Part shown: positions 49,702 through 59,011 of the stretch, piece after piece | How the letters are laid out: every line of letters starts with the position of its first letter | Numbering within the stretch: position 1 is the stretch's first letter | IMG/VR virus record: IMGVR_UViG_3300007735_000793 | Location: 1-64,000 of that record | Strand: one strand, 5' to 3' | DNA from: a virus | DNA: 64,000 bases | The notes under the pieces: model-generated | What the model saw: the letters and a program-made list of their open reading frames with translations, nothing else | Told to the model about the DNA's origin: nothing | The model's database searches: none | Position numbers and translations under genes: made by a program

Positions 49702-52085
49702 TAATAAAATCCCCCATCAACATTTAATGCAAAGGATGCGGTTATAGAATACGAACTACTTATAGGTGTTCCATTTTCCCATACACCTTCATTATATATC
49801 AACGCCTGCCCATCTGTGGCGGATGTAATGGTTACATTTGTTAAATCATCCAAAGTAGTTACAGCGCTTCCACCACCACCAGCAGCACCACCACCTCTAA
49901 ATAATCCAGCAGGAATTATTTTATTATCAGTAGTGTTGGTTATATCGTTTGTATTACTTTTTAGTACTAAAAACCCTAAAAAGGTTGTAAAATCAAAAGT
50001 ATCACCTTCGGAAAATGAATCGGTTGATAAATTTGCTATTGCGTTTTGATAATCAGGATATATATTCCGGCCATAATAGATATACAACACACCTGTTCTT
50101 GGGTCGGAATACACCCGTTGTATTGTCCAATCATTGTTATTGACTGAACTGGTTGTACCTGTACCTGGATCATAAAATCCAGGTTTTAGTGATGTGTAAA
50201 AAGTATCATTATTCGTATCAAACCTAATTCCAGAACCTGAACTATAAACATATGCTATACTTGCTGTTTCCTGTGCGTTTGTGTTATATTGTGAGGGGAA
50301 TTGTAAATTACTGTCATAAAACCCACCGTGAATATAAGATACACCCGAACCAACAGATAATCTTAAACTTGAAGATTGTCCCGTTAATCCATATCCCGAT
50401 AATTTTAATGGACCGAAAGCATCTATAAAGTTTACTATTTGAGCGGTTTGGTTATACGCGGTCTGAACTGCTCCACCAAAAGCAGAAATACTACTATAAT
50501 TAAAATGCGCCACTGCCCCTAATGGGATATCATCGTGGAATTGCTGTGAGGTAAATCTTGTTGATTGTTGTTGCAATTCCCCATCTTCATCAATGTAGAT
50601 GTATGTTACCTGCTGCGTTGCAATATTTGTTATACTTTGTGTTATAGGTCCCCAAGTTACATAATCTACAATAGGGCCTACTTCAGAATTTGCGGTTACA
50701 TTGTGATTTACAATAATACCACTACCAGGAGAAACAAACACATTACTACCACTATAAGTTACTATACCACCATAAAGTAACCCAGTTTCCAACATCCCCT
50801 CAAACCATTTCCACTTTACTACATTACCATTTTGTCTAAAATATAAATCATTCCCCAAAAGAGTATTGGATGAACTTTGAAATAAAATGGTTGAATTGGA
50901 ATCTAATCCCGATGGATCCGGGTCTTGTGTTGGCTCAAACTTTATACTACCATCAAATACACTATTACCCTTTACTAATAGTGAGCCTGTAAATATGTGG
51001 GTATCATCGGATGAATTACCAAATTGGGTTGAACCACTTTGATAAATGATACTTGCAGACACAAATTCGGTGTGAAACTCTTCTGCGGTTATGCGGCCTG
51101 TTACTAATAGGTTTCCATTTACATGAAGTTTTTCGGTTGGTGCTCCAGTTCCTATACCTACAAACCCAGTAGAACCCGCAATTCTCATTATTTCAGGTTG
51201 GGTAACTGCGCCTGCGTAAAATGATATATCATTTGTTCCAAATAAGCCACCAAGCTCTGATAGCATATAAGCTCCAGTATGTCCGAAACTTGAACTTGCT
51301 ACGGATATATTATTAGTATTATATCTAATATATGGAGTAAACTGTCCTGCGATTAATCCACCTTGTGTGGAAGAGGTTACTGAAGTTACAGTTATACCTC
51401 CGTTTACTTGAAGGGTATTTGTTGGTGTTGTAGTTCCAATACCCACATTACCACTACTACTAATGGTCATTCTCACCGAACCACTTGTCTCTAATCGTAG
51501 GTTTTGATTATCATTTGTTCCGATGGTCATTTCACTACCTAAAGTGTTACCATCGTTTAATATTAATGCGCTAGAACTATAAAACAACCGATTGGATGAG
51601 TTTGTCCATAAGTGAGTTGAACTTGGTGCAGTTGTTTGAGATGAACTATTAAATAATATTGAGTTTAAGCCTAATTGGTCTGATACTCGCGCTATGTCAG
51701 TTACCAACACCGGCATTTTAATATCAAAGTTTTCGAAAACATCGCCACTACCACTTGCGAACTCATTATACGAATCTTCATCAGTATCTAATGTAAATGA
51801 GCCGGTGGACATACCACTTGCGGTTATACTTAATATTGTGTTATTTGTATTTACTGTCCAATTTGAAGTTGTATATAGAGCAATATATAAGTTTTTATCT
51901 TTTTGTAAAAATGATACAGTAGCAGAAATTCCTGCATTAACATCTTTTACTATAACCCCACCAGGAACATTAAACTTAAGATTAACTGCACCAAGATTTA
52001 CAGACGATGTATTACTTAATACACTAATACCATAATTATCAAGTGTTGTGTTTAATGAGCCTGAATTTGTTAGTGTTACTGCCAT
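49701..52085 (-). CDS. Tail fibre with N-terminal cohesin-like domain and long C-terminal tip
   Basis: 794 residues. Residues 1-130 are the same cohesin-like sandwich as in the 1076-residue fibre (SVNLGAVNLKFNVPGGVIV, ITASGMSTGSFTL, EFASGSGDVFENFDIKMP). A short shaft with GIGTTTPT units and the block GRITAEEFHTEFVSASIIYQ follow. From about 400 the sequence is unlike the other fibres: a ~390-residue beta-rich tip (GSGIIVNHNVTANSEVGPIV, DWTIQRVYSDPRTGVLYIYY). The two fibres thus share base and shaft but carry different tips. Confidence 0.8.
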   Translation of the reverse strand: MAVTLTNSGSLNTTLDNYGISVLSNTSSVNLGAVNLKFNVPGGVIVKDVNAGISATVSFLQKDKNLYIALYTTSNWTVNTNNTILSITASGMSTGSFTLDTDEDSYNEFASGSGDVFENFDIKMPVLVTDIARVSDQLGLNSILFNSSSQTTAPSSTHLWTNSSNRLFYSSSALILNDGNTLGSEMTIGTNDNQNLRLETSGSVRMTISSSGNVGIGTTTPTNTLQVNGGITVTSVTSSTQGGLIAGQFTPYIRYNTNNISVASSSFGHTGAYMLSELGGLFGTNDISFYAGAVTQPEIMRIAGSTGFVGIGTGAPTEKLHVNGNLLVTGRITAEEFHTEFVSASIIYQSGSTQFGNSSDDTHIFTGSLLVKGNSVFDGSIKFEPTQDPDPSGLDSNSTILFQSSSNTLLGNDLYFRQNGNVVKWKWFEGMLETGLLYGGIVTYSGSNVFVSPGSGIIVNHNVTANSEVGPIVDYVTWGPITQSITNIATQQVTYIYIDEDGELQQQSTRFTSQQFHDDIPLGAVAHFNYSSISAFGGAVQTAYNQTAQIVNFIDAFGPLKLSGYGLTGQSSSLRLSVGSGVSYIHGGFYDSNLQFPSQYNTNAQETASIAYVYSSGSGIRFDTNNDTFYTSLKPGFYDPGTGTTSSVNNNDWTIQRVYSDPRTGVLYIYYGRNIYPDYQNAIANLSTDSFSEGDTFDFTTFLGFLVLKSNTNDITNTTDNKIIPAGLFRGGGAAGGGGSAVTTLDDLTNVTITSATDGQALIYNEGVWENGTPISSSYSITASFALNVDGGFY

Positions 52086-52145
52086 TTTTTATTTTATTTC
52101 ACCCACATTTAGTATAAATATACCCATTATAAATTAACATTTGGG
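52085..52145. repeat. 61-bp perfect intergenic repeat, copy 3
   Basis: Third copy of the unit at 44350-44410, here between the 651-residue dockerin-type fibre and the 794-residue cohesin-like fibre. Confidence 0.93.
52113..52120 (-). promoter_or_regulatory. Candidate phage promoter element TATTTATA
   Basis: 27 bases before the 52085 start, inside the 61-bp repeat. Confidence 0.5.
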
Positions 52146-54082
52146 ATGTAACTCCCATTTACATCGCCAACTGAAAGTGCAAAGTATGGTAAGTTAATAT
52201 TACCACGAGATGCCGTTAGTGGTATACCAATTGAAGATACTGCCCAATTTGATGGAGATGTTTGTCCATTCATAAACCAACCTCTGAAGGTTGTATCAGT
52301 TGCCGTTGTCCCAAACACCCAATTACCTGCGGTGAATGAAGAACGATTGAAAGTGATTCTTTGCACAATTTGAAGTGGATCGGTGGCGTTTATAGTATTA
52401 CTTGCATTTATATCTGCTGCCAATCTTCTGATACCAGTTAATAGTTGAGTGTTGCTGAAGTGTCTTGCAATATTTAACGCGTCAGCTGCGGTTACTCCAC
52501 GCCAAGGTTTATTCGTATAAAAATCGATATAATAACTTCCCGTTGGAATATTACCACCAAAGTTAAAATCACCAGTCGCGTTTGTAGTAACTGATGCAAT
52601 TGTTTGATAACTACCCACATTTATAGTATCTTCGCGTAATAATCTCACAGTAGTATTTGTCATTGGTGTTTGGCCGGTATTATCATACCTAACAGTACCA
52701 CTTATAGATGCAGTTTCTATTATTGCTGGTGAGATAGGTGGATTACATCCATTAGGGTCATAAAGTGTTATATTATAATTTTGGTTCAATGCGCTTGATG
52801 GGGATGGACTATATTGTGAACATACATATACTATATCGTTAGAACCACCACTAGATGCCCAAGTTTGTGGATTACCATTACAATTGGTATATGTGTATGT
52901 ATCATGCGCACCACGATCTTCTATCAGCCAAGTTACACATAGAGGTGGTAAATTGGAGTATGTAACCTCACCACTTTGGGTATTATACATTAGGTAAAAC
53001 TCTTGCAATTGATTACGTGATTCGGTTAGATATAGTGAACCCGTTATTTCAAAATGTGAGCCGGATGTATATACCAAATTTTTTTGAGAACCCAAACTAC
53101 CTCTACCTATTATAAAAGAACCAGGTGTTTCCATCGGTAAGTTAAATTGACCAATTACACTTTGATAATCTCCTTGTGCTATTGTTGTATTTCCGGCGGC
53201 ATGTGAATAATTACCTGATGCGGATGTGAAATATCCTTCGGCATGAGAATAAGAGCCCGATGCGATTGTTTGGTTTCCTTCGGCATGAGAATAATTACCA
53301 TATGCAGTTGTTCTATCTCCTTCAGCATGAGAAGAAAAACCTAATGCGATTGTTCGGTCTCCTTCAGCATGAGAAATTTGACCAAGTGCTTTTGTTTGTT
53401 GTCCTTCTGTATGAGAAGCATAACCGGATGCGGTTGTAAGATATCCTTCGGCATGAGAACCTTCGTTTGTGGCGGTTGTAAGTAGTCCTTCGGCATGAGA
53501 ATATTGGCCTGATGCGGTTGTGTATTGTCCTTCAGCATGAGAATAAGAGCCTGATGCCAATGTGTACTCTCCTTGTGCATGTGAACCAGTACCTACTGCC
53601 ATTAACCCCAAACCACCCTGCTGAAAACTACCTAATAAATCAAGTTTTGCTGTTGGTGTACTCAACCCAATACCAACTCTTTGAGTTTGATAATTATATA
53701 CAAAATCCGCAGAACCACTAAATTTGCTAGCGCTATTAAATTGAACTGCCATATCGGGTGGTGCTGCACCAGTTGCTGCACCAGTTCCACCTAAAAAATC
53801 TCCCAACTCAACCCAGTCATTAACAGTGTTGGTTCTTTGATTTGGTAAGAACGCAGAACCTGTGTTTATGTATACATAATATTTACTTACATCTTGTTGA
53901 TAACACAATAAACCTTCAAAGCACAAACTATAATCTATAGCAAGTCTGTTACTTTGAGATAGTGCCAACATTCTAAAATCTAATGCCCACGACGGGTTAG
54001 TTAATGGGGAATAGTATGAACCTCCACTCGGAGTTTGTTGAAACTGATTTGGGTTGTTTGGGCTTATTTGTATTTGAGACAT
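52127..54082 (-). CDS. YadA-like tail fibre with C-terminal dockerin-type domain
   Basis: 651 residues. The N-terminal ~110 are an attachment region (NPSWALDFRMLALSQSNRL). At about 165-310 lie eleven or more 14-residue units of the YadA head type, SHAEGxxTxASGxY, predicted to form a trimeric left-handed beta-roll. Then come an Ig-like part (VRYDNTGQTPMTNTTVRLL), dockerin-type helices (RGVTAADALNIARHF, LAADINASNTINATDPLQ) and the shared C-terminal domain ending VGDVNGSYIPNVNL. It joins a fibre shaft and a dockerin in one chain, unlike the three short paralogues. Confidence 0.83.
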   Translation of the reverse strand: MSQIQISPNNPNQFQQTPSGGSYYSPLTNPSWALDFRMLALSQSNRLAIDYSLCFEGLLCYQQDVSKYYVYINTGSAFLPNQRTNTVNDWVELGDFLGGTGAATGAAPPDMAVQFNSASKFSGSADFVYNYQTQRVGIGLSTPTAKLDLLGSFQQGGLGLMAVGTGSHAQGEYTLASGSYSHAEGQYTTASGQYSHAEGLLTTATNEGSHAEGYLTTASGYASHTEGQQTKALGQISHAEGDRTIALGFSSHAEGDRTTAYGNYSHAEGNQTIASGSYSHAEGYFTSASGNYSHAAGNTTIAQGDYQSVIGQFNLPMETPGSFIIGRGSLGSQKNLVYTSGSHFEITGSLYLTESRNQLQEFYLMYNTQSGEVTYSNLPPLCVTWLIEDRGAHDTYTYTNCNGNPQTWASSGGSNDIVYVCSQYSPSPSSALNQNYNITLYDPNGCNPPISPAIIETASISGTVRYDNTGQTPMTNTTVRLLREDTINVGSYQTIASVTTNATGDFNFGGNIPTGSYYIDFYTNKPWRGVTAADALNIARHFSNTQLLTGIRRLAADINASNTINATDPLQIVQRITFNRSSFTAGNWVFGTTATDTTFRGWFMNGQTSPSNWAVSSIGIPLTASRGNINLPYFALSVGDVNGSYIPNVNL

Positions 54083-54096
54083 AAAATATTACCTTA

Positions 54097-57000
54097 TTAA
54101 GAAAATTTTAAATAATAATTAAAATACATACCCGTTTGATTAGATAGTTGTGCTTGCGTATCTTGAAAAATATAATATTTAAACGGAGAAACTACACCAG
54201 CATAACCAGGAACTGTCCAAGCATTTTTATTGGGTGTACCGCCCGATTGCCAAGAGTTATCAAGATTAATATTTTCATTTACTATTATGTACAACCATTT
54301 TGAACCATCGCCACTAAAATCTGGCCAAAAAACTCGTAAATTATTACTATGTGTATTATTAGGATATGGTGTTATTCCAGAAAAGTAATATTTTTGATTA
54401 TTAACTATTCCCAAAGTAGGGTCGCTTTGATTATGTGTATAAACAATTTTACCCCGATTACTATTTGGAGTAGATGCATATCCAGGATCTTCATTTCCCG
54501 CACCACTATATGTCCAATTAACTAAATTATAAAAAATAGAACCCGTTATATCAGGATGCCCACCAAGTCTAATATCCCATCTTTTCACATCTAATAATGA
54601 TTGTTCTGTAAAATATAGAGTTATAGCATTAGTTACATTACCGGTAGCTGCAGGTAAAACCCCCCATCGTAAACTTATAGTTTTATTTATATTTACGGTT
54701 TCAGTAAAATCATTACAAATTTTGGGTGGTTGATTCAAATTAAAGTATGGTACTCCAGTTGAATTTGCGGAAGAAGTATATGATGAACTTATTAAAATTT
54801 TAAGATAAGAACGATTTGTAGATGTTGCACGAGGGAAGGTTGGATTATAAGGATAGGTTGTATCAATTGGTATATTCAAACTACTGGTCTGAGTATTACC
54901 TAATGAACCACTATATAAACCCGTTAAGTTTAAAAGATATCTATATTCATTTCCTGCAATGGTATTAAAATTACGTTGAAGGTTTTGTGTAGTAATGTTA
55001 TCTTTACGGTATTGTTGTGTCCATGGAGATAAATTTCTAAATTGATAACCAGTTGTGTTAGTAGGCCACTCTGATTGGTTTGTATTATATATAGATGCTG
55101 TAACTCCAATACTACCAGACAATCCTAATTCAACTGCCATATATCTAATGTCACCACCCAATTCGGACGGCGGTGTTCCAAGTTGAAAGTTTGTATTATA
55201 ATTTACAAATGTAGCGGGATTAAATGTAGCGGGATTTGGACACGGTCTTTCACTAACATTCAAAGTGAGTACCGATGAACACCTAGCCCAAGTAGTACTA
55301 TCAAACCGGGATTCAGATAGGGATGCGGTCACCTGTAAGGTGTGTGTTACCGAACCAAATGATTGGGTTGGTAATGTGTGAATTGATAAAAGTGAGTTAA
55401 ATAATGTATTTAAATAGTTTACACTACCAGTTTCCCATATCTTTGAACTTCCCGAAAAAAGTGATGCAGATATCAAAGTTATATTTGTGGGATTGGTACA
55501 AGGACTTTGCCATGGGTTGTTTGTTCTTCTAAATTTTGCCACTAAATTATAATCATCCAATTCTCTATTATGGCGCGTTGGTAAAAAACCAGTTTGGGTT
55601 AATTCACACGCAATTGCTAAATTAGCAGGTGGAGTTATTGTAAACGGTGTAGGACCACATTCCAAAGTTCTCCATGCAGTCGGATTAGTAACTTCCGATG
55701 TATAACTGGCAGTAACTATAAACCTATAAGTAACATTTCCAATTGATGATGTTGAAATTGTCCATGTTATTGGTAACGAAGAATACGATTGATTATCTAT
55801 AGACCATATTTGCGAACTTCCTGAAAATAGTGATGCCGAAATTACAGTTATAGATGGAATTGGTGATGGTGCTGATGATAAACTAAACCCAAATGTTAAA
55901 TTGTAATCATCACTTTCGTTTGGAAATCTGCATCGATTAAATGAATTATTATCTGTTATTGGTTGACAAATAATATTAAAATCAGGTGGAGTAGAACTTA
56001 CTTCAGCCGATGCAGTGCCATATGTAAACACCCCACTTTGAGAATTATATAAAATAACCCAAGGTTGTTGCACCTTTGGTAATCGCGCAATTACCCCACC
56101 CTCAATGTGTATTTTTTGCTGTGGATTAGAAGTACCAATACCAACATCTCCTGAGTTTTTTATCACAAATGGGTTATCACTCACCTGCGGCCATAAAACC
56201 GACTGTGAGCCTATAAAAGTACCAATAGATGAACTTATGAAGAAAGCATCTCTATCACGATTTCTAAAATCAAAAAATCCAGAATAAGAGGATGTATAAG
56301 GAGCCAATGAGGGTGTTTCGATAATGATAATCTTATCAGAGTTTACTAATTGTCCTGTTGTAGTTGCTCCCGGCGTACCACCAACTCTATATTTTGAAAA
56401 ACTACCTCCAATTATAGATGCAGAATCACTTAATTTTATAGATGTGAAAATGGAATTATCACCTGCTTGTGTGGGGGATGGGAATAATGAACGAATATAA
56501 TCATTACTCAACCCACCATTAAAATCCATAACCACTAAATTTTTAGCAGGAGGTGTAAAAGAAATGCTTGTTCCTGCTGTAAACGAGCCACCTACTAATA
56601 ATTTCGCTGAAGTATTTCCAATAAAATGAATTGTTCTAATTGAATTATTGGGTCTATCTTTAATTAAATCCCAAAAATCACCACTCTGATTCCAATCAGT
56701 ACGAATTGAACCATTTCCGGGATTTAAACTTGTCATTTTATATTCAACCGAACCCGAATATTTAGTAAAGTTACCACCAATATACAGGTATTCATCCGGC
56801 GCAATGTACGGGTTGTAGATAGTGTATACTGCCGAACCCGATGTTCCACCACTTATAGAACTACTTTGATTGAATGTAGTAATTACACTACCATTATTAT
56901 TTATTTTTAATATCCCGCCGTTACCATACTGATAATCAGATGAGCCTGAATAAGATGTAAATGTTCCACCAACATAAAGGTGTAAATTGGGGTTGTAACC

Positions 57001-58995
57001 TGCTATTGCAAATATTTCAGTATTACTACCAGTATCAAACCCACCCTTAAATGAGTTTATTACACTTCCCGTTCTATCTACTTTTAGTATTCTTCCAGCA
57101 GAACCTGAGTATTGTGTGAACGCCCCACCCAAATAAACCGAACCGCTGTTACCTGTTTCGGTTGATACATATATCGTATTTACCCTACCATCTAACTCAC
57201 CATGCTCTTTAAAGTTAGATGCTATCGTTCCATCAGATTTTAACCTAACAAAGTATTTAACATCCTTTGAACCTGAATATTGTGTAAATTCCCCACCAAC
57301 GTAAATATCACTACTACCGGAAGCAAATTGAATTGCTCTAACAGCCCCATTAAATCCTTTACCGGGATTAAATCCGGTATCAATAGAACCACTCAAATTC
57401 AATCTGATTATTCCATTGTAACTTCTACCTAAATATCGTTCAAATTGACCACCAACATATATGTGGTTACTACCCGATTGTAATAAAGCAAATACTGTCC
57501 CATCAACATTAAACCCAAGCTCATTAAATATTTGCAATTTTGTGCTTGGATTATAAGTTCCAATACCTACATTTTCATAGTTGTAATCATATGTAAGGTC
57601 ATACGAACCTTCAAAAGCATCACTATTATTGTATTGAATTGATTTATCAGGTTGAGCAGGACTACCCATAATGGCCTCTTCAACCAAAAAATCATATATT
57701 ACAATATTGCTATCCGATATATCCTCTTCAATATTTTCAAACTCCACCTTAAAATCGTAAGCAGTATTTCGTCTAAAGTTTTTTACATTGGCGTAAAATG
57801 AAACACTTTCTTCATTTGAAAATAAAGTAGTAGAACCACCAAACTCAAAATCACTTACATTAAATGATGGTCTATAATAAACCTTTACCCTATCTACATT
57901 ACCCCCTAATGGATTTATACCATCAACAGTTACTAAAATGGTGGGGTTTTCAAATGGTGAGTCCGTATAACTGCCCGTAGAAACATACCTAATTACCCAT
58001 TCAGCATCTTTGAATTCAGTAAAATATGTCCGGTTTCGTTCCTCGCCCCCCACATAATTGGATGCTGTCAATGGATAGGATATACTCAATGTAGAGTAAT
58101 CATCCACCGATAAAATTGAAGCAGTAAAACTTACAGGTTTTGTTATGTATTCAGGTAAACTATCAGGCTTTAATGAGTTGTACGCAGTAGTGGATTGTGA
58201 TAGGTTTATCTCAATTGTCCCACCCGTCATCTTACCTACAAGGTTTTGAGCAAATACTAAACTTGCGGTATTATTTACTAATGCTCTTTTTCTGAATGTT
58301 AATTTGGGGAAATCCGACTGATATGGTGAATATGTATTAGTTCTAACATTACCCGTCGTTCCCAACCCAGCATTATAATCATACGATACCAATATGGGTG
58401 ATAAATCGTTTGAACCGGTATCCCTAAAACTTTGGGTAGTTAATAGTATTGATTCGCTTAAAAGCTCTACTTTTTTATAGTAGTTGGTTACTTCTTCTAA
58501 TTTTACTTTTGGTAGTTCATTTCCCAAAAATATTATTTTTGAAGGGGATTTCTTTTCCCTCGTTACAGGTATTTCCCTAACCCATCTAATGTTTACCTTA
58601 TTTTTCCATTCATTGGGTATGGGTCTACCATCTACCGTTTGTTGCGCAATTCCGCAAATTATTACCTTACCAAGCCCATTTGGTGTGTTAATATTACCAT
58701 TTGTATCATTATAAACCCAAACGGATATATATCTCGTTAAATCGGGCTCTGAATAATTGGGTAGTTCGTGATAAATGGTATTACCATTGACATCTAATAC
58801 CTCAACATATATAGGAGAACCAGGTAGTAAATTACCTGAATTACCTTTTAATCTAACTAAATTTTTACCATTTCCAAAATAGGATGGAAATTCAGTTATG
58901 TTAAAGTAACCTTTAGAATCTAATGATGTGTCTTGTATTAATACCGGTAATCTGTCAAGACCTAATTTAGATTTTCTTTTATATTGTAAACCCAT
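54097..58995 (-). CDS. Very large tail/baseplate adhesin with beta-propeller
   Basis: 1632 residues, the longest protein here. Residues 1-450 are a beta-rich base (GRPIPNEWKNKVNIRWVREI) conserved in style with baseplate-attached fibres. One NVGIGTYNPSTKLQI unit near 480 is followed by about six delta-60-type blades between ~500 and 860, each with (Y)VGGxFTxYSGS (for example DIYVGGEFTQYSGSKD), predicting a beta-propeller. After a second GIGTSNP unit come repeated Ig-like segments (ISASLFSGSSQIWSIDNQSY, ISASLFSGSSKIWETGSVNY) and a unique ~450-residue end. Probably a major receptor-binding or baseplate-wedge fibre. Confidence 0.8.
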   Translation of the reverse strand: MGLQYKRKSKLGLDRLPVLIQDTSLDSKGYFNITEFPSYFGNGKNLVRLKGNSGNLLPGSPIYVEVLDVNGNTIYHELPNYSEPDLTRYISVWVYNDTNGNINTPNGLGKVIICGIAQQTVDGRPIPNEWKNKVNIRWVREIPVTREKKSPSKIIFLGNELPKVKLEEVTNYYKKVELLSESILLTTQSFRDTGSNDLSPILVSYDYNAGLGTTGNVRTNTYSPYQSDFPKLTFRKRALVNNTASLVFAQNLVGKMTGGTIEINLSQSTTAYNSLKPDSLPEYITKPVSFTASILSVDDYSTLSISYPLTASNYVGGEERNRTYFTEFKDAEWVIRYVSTGSYTDSPFENPTILVTVDGINPLGGNVDRVKVYYRPSFNVSDFEFGGSTTLFSNEESVSFYANVKNFRRNTAYDFKVEFENIEEDISDSNIVIYDFLVEEAIMGSPAQPDKSIQYNNSDAFEGSYDLTYDYNYENVGIGTYNPSTKLQIFNELGFNVDGTVFALLQSGSNHIYVGGQFERYLGRSYNGIIRLNLSGSIDTGFNPGKGFNGAVRAIQFASGSSDIYVGGEFTQYSGSKDVKYFVRLKSDGTIASNFKEHGELDGRVNTIYVSTETGNSGSVYLGGAFTQYSGSAGRILKVDRTGSVINSFKGGFDTGSNTEIFAIAGYNPNLHLYVGGTFTSYSGSSDYQYGNGGILKINNNGSVITTFNQSSSISGGTSGSAVYTIYNPYIAPDEYLYIGGNFTKYSGSVEYKMTSLNPGNGSIRTDWNQSGDFWDLIKDRPNNSIRTIHFIGNTSAKLLVGGSFTAGTSISFTPPAKNLVVMDFNGGLSNDYIRSLFPSPTQAGDNSIFTSIKLSDSASIIGGSFSKYRVGGTPGATTTGQLVNSDKIIIIETPSLAPYTSSYSGFFDFRNRDRDAFFISSSIGTFIGSQSVLWPQVSDNPFVIKNSGDVGIGTSNPQQKIHIEGGVIARLPKVQQPWVILYNSQSGVFTYGTASAEVSSTPPDFNIICQPITDNNSFNRCRFPNESDDYNLTFGFSLSSAPSPIPSITVISASLFSGSSQIWSIDNQSYSSLPITWTISTSSIGNVTYRFIVTASYTSEVTNPTAWRTLECGPTPFTITPPANLAIACELTQTGFLPTRHNRELDDYNLVAKFRRTNNPWQSPCTNPTNITLISASLFSGSSKIWETGSVNYLNTLFNSLLSIHTLPTQSFGSVTHTLQVTASLSESRFDSTTWARCSSVLTLNVSERPCPNPATFNPATFVNYNTNFQLGTPPSELGGDIRYMAVELGLSGSIGVTASIYNTNQSEWPTNTTGYQFRNLSPWTQQYRKDNITTQNLQRNFNTIAGNEYRYLLNLTGLYSGSLGNTQTSSLNIPIDTTYPYNPTFPRATSTNRSYLKILISSSYTSSANSTGVPYFNLNQPPKICNDFTETVNINKTISLRWGVLPAATGNVTNAITLYFTEQSLLDVKRWDIRLGGHPDITGSIFYNLVNWTYSGAGNEDPGYASTPNSNRGKIVYTHNQSDPTLGIVNNQKYYFSGITPYPNNTHSNNLRVFWPDFSGDGSKWLYIIVNENINLDNSWQSGGTPNKNAWTVPGYAGVVSPFKYYIFQDTQAQLSNQTGMYFNYYLKFS

Positions 58996-59011
58996 TAAAT
59001 ACTCCCATATA

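Noticed and set aside
53341-53580. Minus-strand open frame of 79 codons inside the 651-residue fibre gene
   Set aside because: It is an alternate frame through the SHAEG repeats. Repetitive DNA keeps several frames open. It has no start signal and lies inside a well-supported gene.
35775-58995. Peptidase S74 self-cleaving chaperone at a fibre C terminus
   Set aside because: Such domains often end GIGT-repeat fibres, but I found no SDxRLKxNI-type start or catalytic Ser-Lys pattern in any of these C termini.
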